A DNA stretch of 64,000 nucleotides from Burkholderiaceae bacterium (GTDB lineage Bacteria; Pseudomonadota; Gammaproteobacteria; Burkholderiales; Burkholderiaceae_D). The translations under genes and the position numbers were made by a program. This document shows, in pieces, positions 57,780 to 64,000 of the stretch. Where the stretch lies: positions 62,001-126,000 of the forward strand of contig JAGTRJ010000001.1 in NCBI GenBank assembly GCA_018261755.1, in the 5' to 3' direction. The notes under the pieces were generated by a model. That model made no database searches. It was not told where the DNA came from and saw only the letters and a program-made list of their open reading frames with translations. The stretch's first letter is position 1. Every line of letters starts with the position of its first letter.

Positions 57780-57826
57780 GGCTGCACTGCCCGCTGTACT
57801 GCCCAATTTATGACGCAAAGATCATC

Positions 57827-59353
57827 ATGACTACGCAAAACAAACCAGCCGCGCCCGCGGCCGATGAAAATTCGATTATCGCCGAGCGCCGCGCCAAGCT
57901 GGCCGCCATTCGCGCCCAAGGCGTCGCGTTCCCGAACGACTTCCGCCCGCAGCACAAGGCGGCCGACCTGCACGCCGAATATGGCCAGCTGGCGCGCGAA
58001 ACGCTGGAAGAAAAGCAAATCAAGGTGGTCGTCGCCGGCCGGATGATGCTCAAGCGGCTGATGGGCAAGGTGTCATTTGCCACCATCCAGGACGCTTCCG
58101 GCCCGCAGTGCGACGGCCGTATCCAGCTGTTCGTCAGCCAGGGCGATTCCGGCGATGCCATCTGCGAGGCGCTGCGCCAGTATGACTTGGGCGACATTCT
58201 CGGCGCCGAAGGCACGCTGTTCAAGACCAAGACCGGCGAGTTATCAGTGCGTGTCGCATCCCTGCGCCTGATTACCAAATCGCTGCGCCCGCTGCCGGAC
58301 AAGTTCCACGGCCTGGCCGATCAGGAAACCAAATACCGTCAGCGCTACGTCGACCTGATCACCAGCGAAGAAACGCGCCGCGCATTCAAGGCGCGTACCA
58401 CTGCGATTTCATCGATTCGCCGCTTCATGGATCAACACGAATTCATGGAAGTGGAAACGCCGATGCTGCATGTGATTCCGGGCGGCGCGGCAGCAAAACC
58501 GTTCATCACCCATCACAACGCGCTCGACATGCAGATGTTCATGCGCATCGCGCCGGAACTGTATCTGAAACGGCTGGTCGTTGGCGGCTTCGAACGCGTG
58601 TTCGAGCTGAACCGCAATTTCCGCAACGAAGGCGTGTCGCCGCGGCACAATCCGGAATTCACGATGATGGAATTCTATGCCGCCTATGTCGATTACCAGT
58701 GGCTGATGGATTTCACCGAACAATTGCTGCGCCAGGCTGCGATTGACGCCTACGGCACGGCGATGTTCAGCTATCAGGGCCGCGAACTGGATTTGTCGAA
58801 ACCGTTCGCCCGCATGACCATCGTCGAGGCGATCAACAAATATGCACCGCACTACACCGCCGAGCAACTAAACGACGCTGCGTTCCTGAAAACCGAACTC
58901 CAGCGTTTCGGCGTAAAGCCATACGCAACCGCCGGTGTCGGCGCGCTGCAACTGGCGCTGTTCGAGGAAACGGCCGAAGCGCAACTGTGGGAGCCGACCT
59001 ACATCATCGACTATCCGGTCGAAGTTTCGCCGCTGGCGCGTGCATCCGACACCCGCCCGGGCATCACCGAACGCTTCGAGCTGTTCATCGTCGGGCGCGA
59101 AATCGCCAACGGCTTCTCCGAACTGAACGATGCGGAAGATCAGGCAGCGCGCTTCATGAAGCAGGTTGAAGCGAAAAACGCCGGCGACGAGGAGGCGATG
59201 TATTACGACGCCGACTACATCCGCGCGCTCGAATACGGCATGCCGCCTGCCGGCGGCTGCGGCATCGGCATTGACCGGCTGATGATGCTGCTGACAGATT
59301 CGCCCAACATCCGCGACGTGATCCTGTTCCCGCACCTGCGCCGCGAGGAATAA
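57827..59353 (+). CDS. lysS: Lysyl-tRNA synthetase (class II)
   Basis: 508-aa class II synthetase. I use the ATG at 57827 (family start [15 protein letters not shown]); an upstream in-frame extension overlaps no homology. The anticodon-binding OB domain is at about residues 55-165. Motif 2 is [24 protein letters not shown] and motif 3 is [17 protein letters not shown]. It starts 47 bp after prfB, the same pair as in E. coli. Repeat copy H follows. Confidence 0.97.
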   Translation: MTTQNKPAAPAADENSIIAERRAKLAAIRAQGVAFPNDFRPQHKAADLHAEYGQLARETLEEKQIKVVVAGRMMLKRLMGKVSFATIQDASGPQCDGRIQLFVSQGDSGDAICEALRQYDLGDILGAEGTLFKTKTGELSVRVASLRLITKSLRPLPDKFHGLADQETKYRQRYVDLITSEETRRAFKARTTAISSIRRFMDQHEFMEVETPMLHVIPGGAAAKPFITHHNALDMQMFMRIAPELYLKRLVVGGFERVFELNRNFRNEGVSPRHNPEFTMMEFYAAYVDYQWLMDFTEQLLRQAAIDAYGTAMFSYQGRELDLSKPFARMTIVEAINKYAPHYTAEQLNDAAFLKTELQRFGVKPYATAGVGALQLALFEETAEAQLWEPTYIIDYPVEVSPLARASDTRPGITERFELFIVGREIANGFSELNDAEDQAARFMKQVEAKNAGDEEAMYYDADYIRALEYGMPPAGGCGIGIDRLMMLLTDSPNIRDVILFPHLRREE

Positions 59354-59371
59354 GCCATTTCAGCAAAAACC

Positions 59372-59447
59372 GGGGGTATATAGTAAAGATCCCCGGTTTG
59401 GCCAGATATTTGCTGGCAGTTTAAAAATACTCCACCCAGTATTTTCA
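59372..59447 (-). repeat. Intergenic repeat element, copy H (subfamily 1)
   Basis: Read on the minus strand: AATACTGGGTGGAGTATT, then CTGCCAGCAAATATCTGGCC, and right end CTATATACCCCC. It lies between convergent lysS and a small membrane gene. The middle can form GCCAG...CTGGC. Confidence 0.9.
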
Positions 59448-59518
59448 GGCTGGATTTTTGCCTTTTTGCAGCACCTTGCCGCACGGCGGCAGGCTTCCAT
59501 CATGCGCACAGGCTAACG

Positions 59519-59857
59519 TCAATCGGCATCCTGCCCCTGATTGAACTGCTGCGCCCATCGGTCGCGGTCTTCCTGTTCGCGCCGCCAGCGTTCGAGTACC
59601 GCCTTTTTCATGTCATTCAAGCGGTTAACCAGATAGGCATTGATGAAGACGAAGATGGCGATGGTGGTGATGAAATCGAACAAATCCATCGCCTTGCGCA
59701 CGAAAACCATCCAGAACACACCGAACAGACAACCGCCGCCGATGACGAGTGTCAGCAGCAGGTACATCCGGGTGCGTTCGAAATCCTTGTTCTGGCGTAA
59801 TTCTTCGAACAGATGCATTTTCTGTTCTTCGGTAAGCGAATTCGGGTCAATCGGCAT
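59519..59857 (-). CDS. Hypothetical two-helix membrane protein
   Basis: 112-aa protein; the start at 59857 has GGAGGA upstream. Two transmembrane helices (YLLLTLVIGGGCLFGVFWMVFV and DFITTIAIFVFINAYLV) lie between a charged N-terminal stretch and an amphipathic C-terminus (LERWRREQEDRDRWAQQF). It overlaps the upstream gene by 11 bp, so the pair is coupled. Family unknown to me. Confidence 0.75.
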   Translation of the reverse strand: MPIDPNSLTEEQKMHLFEELRQNKDFERTRMYLLLTLVIGGGCLFGVFWMVFVRKAMDLFDFITTIAIFVFINAYLVNRLNDMKKAVLERWRREQEDRDRWAQQFNQGQDAD

Positions 59858-60188
59858 TGCTGGGTTCCTCCAAAGTTGGCCCGTCAGATGGTTTACTTCC
59901 GCTTCCTGTCCGCCTTTTCCTGCTTTTTCGCGCCTCGACCGCGTTGCGTTCCTTGACCAGCCTGATGAGGGTATACAAATAGACGGCTGCCGCACCGGTA
60001 ATGCCGATGATGGCCGCCGTCATGTCAATGATACCGCGCATCACCATCAGCCCCAGCAGCGCCAGCGAAATGGAACAGGCGAGCGATACCCAAAGCAGTA
60101 TCCGCTTGCATTTTGCATAGCCGGCATCCTGCAGCAATACCGCCTGCAAGCGTTTTCTGTCGTCTGGCGACATGCTGTGCAAATCCAT
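59847..60188 (-). CDS. Hypothetical two-helix membrane protein
   Basis: 113-aa protein starting MDLHSMSPDDRKRLQAVLLQD. Two transmembrane helices (ILLWVSLACSISLALLGLMV and AAIIGITGAAAVYLYTL) are followed by a basic, Ser/Pro-rich tail. It pairs with the downstream 112-aa protein through an 11-bp overlap and shows the same layout, so the two probably work together. Function unknown. Confidence 0.7.
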   Translation of the reverse strand: MDLHSMSPDDRKRLQAVLLQDAGYAKCKRILLWVSLACSISLALLGLMVMRGIIDMTAAIIGITGAAAVYLYTLIRLVKERNAVEARKSRKRRTGSGSKPSDGPTLEEPSNAD

Positions 60189-60289
60189 TTCGCTCCTGAA
60201 TGTTTGAACTTGATGCGGCCGACATACCGCGTCTGCCTGTCGCTGGGGATGGACGGTGCCTGCAGCGCCGCCCTTCCAGCATGACGCGC

Positions 60290-62710
60290 TTACAGCATGC
60301 TCGCCAGCGTTTGCCAGGTTTTCACGACCGAGTCCGGATTGAGCGACATCGATTCAATGCCGTGATCCACCAGCCACTTGGCAAAATCTGGCCGGTCGGA
60401 TGGCCCCTGGCCGCAGATGCCGACATATTTGCCCTGCGCGCGGCAGGCGGCAATTGCCTTGCCGATCAACGCCAGCACAGCCGGGTCGCGCTCGTCGAAA
60501 TCGGCTGTCAGAAGTTCCATGCCTGCATCCCGATCGATGCCGAGCGTAAGCTGTGTCAGGTCATTCGAGCCAATCGAGAAGCCATCGAAGTGTTCCAGGA
60601 ATTCTTCGGCCAGAATCGCATTCGACGGCACTTCGCACATCATGATCAGTCGCAGACCATTTTCGCCACGCTTGAGACCATGCACCGCCATCAGGTCGAT
60701 GATTTTCTTCGCCTGTGTCACGGTGCGCACGAACGGCACCATCAGCTCGACGTTGGTCAAGCCCATGTCGTCACGCACCCGCTTCATCGCGATGCATTCC
60801 ATCTCGAACGCGGCGGCAAATTCCTTCGACACATAGCGCGCCGCGCCACGGAAACCGAGCATCGGGTTTTCCTCTTCCGGCTCATAGCGCGAACCACCCA
60901 TCAGCTTGCGGTATTCGTTCGATTTGAAGTCAGACAGCCGCACGATCACCGGCTTGGGCCAGAACGCAGCCGCAATCGTGGCCACGCCTTCAGCCAGCTT
61001 GTCGATGAAAAATGCCTTCGGCGAGGCATGGCCGCGCGTCAGCGATTCAATCGCGGTTTTCAGCTCGGCATCGACATTCGGATAATCCAGCACCGCCTGC
61101 GGATGCACGCTAATGCTGTTGATGATGAATTCAAGCCGCGCCAGCCCGACACCTGCATTCGGAATCGCCTGATTGCTGAACGCCAGATCGGGGTTGCCGA
61201 CATTCATCACCAGCTTGACCGGGATTTCCGGCAGTTCACCCACCTGCTCGCTCGATACCTCGGTTTCGATCAAGCCTTCGTAAATTCTGCCCTCGTCGCC
61301 CTCGGCGCACGATACCGTCACCGTCATGCCATCGGTCAGCACTTCGGTTGCATCGCTGCAGCCGACCACCGCCGGCACACCGAGTTCACGCGCAACAATC
61401 GCCGCATGGCAGGTTCGTCCGCCGCGATTGGTGACGATTGCAGCCGCGCGTTTCATCACCGGTTCCCAGTTCGGATCGGTAATGTCGGCCACCAGAATAT
61501 CGCCCGGCTGCACGCGGTGCATGTCGGCCGGATTCTTGATCACGCGCACCGGGCCGGAACCCACTTTCTGGCCAATGGCACGCCCCACCGTCAGCACCTT
61601 GCCCGTGCCCTTGAGCTTGAAGGTGTGATTCGCCTCGCCCGCCTTCTGCTGCGATTTCACCGTTTCCGGCCGCGCCTGCAAAATGTAGAGCTTGCCGTCG
61701 TTGCCATCCTTGCCCCATTCGATGTCCATCGGCCGGCCATAGTGCTGCTCAATGGTAACCGCGTATTTCGCCAGTTCGATCACGTCGGCGTCGGTCAGTG
61801 AATAGCGATCGCGTTTTTCTTCCGGCACATCGACCGTATGGATTGAACGCCCCGCACCGGCAACGCCGGAATACTCCATCATCGTCAGCTTCGAACCCAG
61901 ATGGCGGCGGATGATCGGAAACTTGCCCTGCGCAAGGATGGGCTTGTGCACGAAAAATTCATCGGGATTCACCGCCCCCTGCACCACCGATTCGCCCAGG
62001 CCATAGCTTGACGTGATGAATACCACGTCCTTGAAACCGGATTCGGTATCGATGGTGAACATCACGCCGGAAGAGCCGATATCCGAACGCACCATGCGCT
62101 GCACGCCAGCCGAGAGCGCCACTTCCGCATGCTTGAAACCACGATGCTGGCGATACGAAATCGCGCGGTCGTTGTAAAGGGACGCGAACACATGCTTGAT
62201 GGCTTCCAGCACATGCTCGATGCCGACCACATTCAGGAAGGTTTCCTGCTGTCCGGCAAATGACGCATCTTCCAGATCCTCTGCCGTTGCGGACGAACGC
62301 ACCGCAAATGACACATCACTGGAAGAATCACCAACAAGCTTTTGATAATAATTGTTTATTTCTTTTTCAAGTTCAGGCTGAAACGGGGTTTCGACGATCC
62401 ATTGCCGAATCGTCGCGCCAGCCTTCGCCAGAGCCTGCACGTCAGCCACGTCCAGATTTTCAAGTGCGCCCGCGATCCGCTGCGCCAGCGTCTGTCCACC
62501 ACCTGCATCGTACTCAAGGAAATCACGGAACGCCTGCGCGGTTGTCGCGAAACCTCCCGGCACTCGCACGCCTTCGCTAGTCAATTGACTGATCATTTCA
62601 CCCAGCGAAGCATTCTTGCCACCAACAGTGGGCACATCGGTCATCCGCAGTTTTTCAAACGGGATGACATAAGGGAACTGCGTTGTATTGCCCGGCACAG
62701 CAACGGTCAT
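60290..62710 (-). CDS. ppsA: Phosphoenolpyruvate synthase
   Basis: 806-aa enzyme converting pyruvate and ATP to PEP, AMP and phosphate. The start at 62710 has AAGAGGAAATC. The ATP-binding domain includes [14 protein letters not shown] and [21 protein letters not shown], the phospho-His is in [18 protein letters not shown], and the PEP/pyruvate domain has GICGQGPSD. The usual regulatory kinase gene ppsR is not adjacent in this window. Confidence 0.96.
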   Translation of the reverse strand: MTVAVPGNTTQFPYVIPFEKLRMTDVPTVGGKNASLGEMISQLTSEGVRVPGGFATTAQAFRDFLEYDAGGGQTLAQRIAGALENLDVADVQALAKAGATIRQWIVETPFQPELEKEINNYYQKLVGDSSSDVSFAVRSSATAEDLEDASFAGQQETFLNVVGIEHVLEAIKHVFASLYNDRAISYRQHRGFKHAEVALSAGVQRMVRSDIGSSGVMFTIDTESGFKDVVFITSSYGLGESVVQGAVNPDEFFVHKPILAQGKFPIIRRHLGSKLTMMEYSGVAGAGRSIHTVDVPEEKRDRYSLTDADVIELAKYAVTIEQHYGRPMDIEWGKDGNDGKLYILQARPETVKSQQKAGEANHTFKLKGTGKVLTVGRAIGQKVGSGPVRVIKNPADMHRVQPGDILVADITDPNWEPVMKRAAAIVTNRGGRTCHAAIVARELGVPAVVGCSDATEVLTDGMTVTVSCAEGDEGRIYEGLIETEVSSEQVGELPEIPVKLVMNVGNPDLAFSNQAIPNAGVGLARLEFIINSISVHPQAVLDYPNVDAELKTAIESLTRGHASPKAFFIDKLAEGVATIAAAFWPKPVIVRLSDFKSNEYRKLMGGSRYEPEEENPMLGFRGAARYVSKEFAAAFEMECIAMKRVRDDMGLTNVELMVPFVRTVTQAKKIIDLMAVHGLKRGENGLRLIMMCEVPSNAILAEEFLEHFDGFSIGSNDLTQLTLGIDRDAGMELLTADFDERDPAVLALIGKAIAACRAQGKYVGICGQGPSDRPDFAKWLVDHGIESMSLNPDSVVKTWQTLASML

Positions 62711-63077
62711 GATTTCCTCTTGAAGATAGTTGACTGAATTGTTTCTACTGCATTCCTTTGAGTCTTCTTGAAAACGGAACATGTGTAACCTCGGCATTTT
62801 ACCGTGAGACGAGCATCTTGCCGACCCCAGTTTTTACCCTGTCCGCACTTCCGTCGCAAGAACACATCACCTTGCTCAACACCTAGTCCTGTCATGAATG
62901 CCAAGCGAACGGCTATTGCGTTGTAAATTTGCCATAGATATCCTGTCAGCATGCGTTTGTCACTGGCGAAATCACTTTTTCACGGCGATGCCGTGTACTA
63001 TTTGAGCGGATGCGCTGCAGACAACAATCAGCGTCTGCAAGTCAGGTTTGAAACCAAACTATTCACGAGGCGAGTTC
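62711..63077. other. Intergenic region between divergent ppsA and a lipoprotein gene
   Basis: 367-bp gap containing the leaders of both genes. I see no repeat copy, no tRNA and no convincing ORF. Confidence 0.4.
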
Positions 63078-63749
63078 ATGAAAAAAATACTGGCGGCCGG
63101 CTTGGCCCTGTTGTCATTGGGCGGATGCACCATTACCAGCGACGCACCAAGTGCGCTCAACTTCCCACCGGCACTTCAGCATAAGGCTATCGCGGCCACC
63201 CACTGGTCACTGATTGCCAACGACGTGGCCCAGCACCTGAAAAATACGGTGGCAAAGGATAACGCAACGGTGCTGTATGTTGCCGAACCGAAGCCAAGCG
63301 AATTTAGCCAGGCATTCCGCAACCTGCTGATCAGCGCGCTGGTGAACAAGGGCGTTATCGTGGTCAAAGCCAAGGAAAACAATGCGCTGACCATCGACAT
63401 CGACGTCCAGCTGGTCAAGTTCTCGCCGCATCGCTTCCAGAATTCCTACTATGACCGCGCATTGCCGCTGACTGAAGGACTGCTGGCCGTCAATGGCGTG
63501 GTATCGCGCTCCGAAACAGAAGGCGTTGACAGCCTGTCCAAGTCCGCACTGGTGGACTGGAACGATGGGCGTTACCTGTCTCGCATGGCCGGCGGCTACA
63601 CACCGAGCCGCGAACTGGTCATCACGATTTCCGCGACCGACAACCTGCAATACCTTGCTCGCCGCACCAACGTGTACTACATCCTTGACCATGACAAGGG
63701 CCTGTATGATAAGCCGGGCAAGAACATCATCGTAACCGGAGGTGAATGA
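63078..63749 (+). CDS. Lipoprotein upstream of a FlgO-family gene
   Basis: 223-aa protein. The ATG at 63078 has a weak GAGG. The signal peptide ends in a lipobox (LLSLGGC, Cys at about residue 17). Mature part contains LIANDVAQHLKNTVAKDNATVLYV and ISATDNLQYLARRTNVYYI. This lipoprotein paired with FlgO recurs in Gram-negative envelopes. The stop TGA overlaps the FlgO ATG by 1 bp. Confidence 0.8.
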   Translation: MKKILAAGLALLSLGGCTITSDAPSALNFPPALQHKAIAATHWSLIANDVAQHLKNTVAKDNATVLYVAEPKPSEFSQAFRNLLISALVNKGVIVVKAKENNALTIDIDVQLVKFSPHRFQNSYYDRALPLTEGLLAVNGVVSRSETEGVDSLSKSALVDWNDGRYLSRMAGGYTPSRELVITISATDNLQYLARRTNVYYILDHDKGLYDKPGKNIIVTGGE

Positions 63750-64000
63750 TGAAACGCTATCTGCTCATCCTCGTTTCCGCGCTGGCACTAACTGCATGCG
63801 CTGACTTGTCCTCATCCAATGGCAGCTATTCATCGACCCCGACCTGGGAAGATGCCGCGACCAACAAGCTCACGCCGCAAAACCATGAAGCTGCGGACAA
63901 ACTGATCGAACAGGCGAAACTCAGGCTCGAAAGCGGTCGCCCGCTGATTGTCGCGACACTGGTGAACATCAATGCGCTGGAAGAATCCTCACCGCTCGGC
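63749..64000 (+). CDS. FlgO-family outer-membrane lipoprotein, partial
   Basis: The first 84 codons lie in the window and the gene runs off the right edge. GGAGGTGA precedes the ATG. A lipobox (LTACADLSS, Cys at about residue 17) and the FlgO-domain start (AADKLIEQAKLRLESGRPLI and VATLVNINALEESSPLG) are visible. FlgO-type proteins are associated with flagellar or envelope structure in other bacteria. Confidence 0.85.
   Translation, partial: MKRYLLILVSALALTACADLSSSNGSYSSTPTWEDAATNKLTPQNHEAADKLIEQAKLRLESGRPLIVATLVNINALEESSPLG

Noticed and set aside
60200-61801. Long plus-strand ORF of 533 aa antisense to ppsA
   Set aside because: Lies within ppsA on the opposite strand; no domain or start signal supports it.

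Overview
The window is a stretch of bacterial chromosome, most like a Burkholderiales betaproteobacterium and probably Oxalobacteraceae. This rests on protein-level recognition and gene order: moaA/rne/rluC, a glmM-folP-ftsH-rlmE cluster, alr next to lplT, PsiF-repeat and FlgO-type proteins, and moderately high GC. No search was run. Coding density is high. No prophage, integrase, transposase or CRISPR array is visible.

Layout. (1) 1-7.2 kb: start of moaA, rne, then rluC, a HAD phosphatase, a Rieske protein and an S49 peptidase in one coupled operon, followed by a PsiF-repeat protein. (2) 7.2-13.3 kb: small accessory genes (truncated lipoprotein, cupin, EF-hand protein, a two-component system, a thiamine-binding-like protein). 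(3) 13.3-16.2 kb: ubiU-ubiV-ubiT for oxygen-independent ubiquinone synthesis, then tRNA-Pro and tRNA-Arg. (4) 16.3-27 kb: glmM, folP, ftsH, rlmE, yhbY, greA, carB and carA. (5) 27.3-35.9 kb: split chromate transporter, glycosyltransferase, radA, alr, lplT, an autotransporter and an exported protein. (6) 36-44.3 kb: iron-uptake island with two Fur-box-controlled TonB-dependent receptors, a PepSY membrane protein and a dedicated tonB-exbB-exbD. (7) 44.4-53.8 kb: family-4 uracil-DNA glycosylase, rimI, tsaB, a CoA-binding protein, gluQ, a thioredoxin-like protein, a large RTX/M10 metalloprotease, dnaQ and trhP. (8) 54-64 kb: DUF2239 protein behind a paired operator-like inverted repeat, acyltransferase, prfB with its programmed frameshift, lysS, two small membrane proteins, ppsA, and the start of a lipoprotein/FlgO pair.

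The most unusual feature is not a gene. A family of short intergenic elements of about 75-80 bp occurs eight times, in both orientations (13839, 21785, 27109, 30950, 44279, 54058, 56307 and 59372). Each has an AT-rich terminator-like hairpin at one end (AATACT...AGTATT, then a T/A run), a conserved GGCC-containing middle and an ATATACCCC end. The copies fall into two subfamilies. They sit between convergent, tandem and divergent genes and carry no coding sequence, which suggests a non-autonomous mobile or structured repeat.

Other points of interest are a rho-independent terminator immediately upstream of greA (an attenuator-like arrangement), a 14-bp perfect inverted repeat made of two near-palindromes before the DUF2239 gene, and a hairpin with a 14-bp perfect stem between the two tRNA genes.
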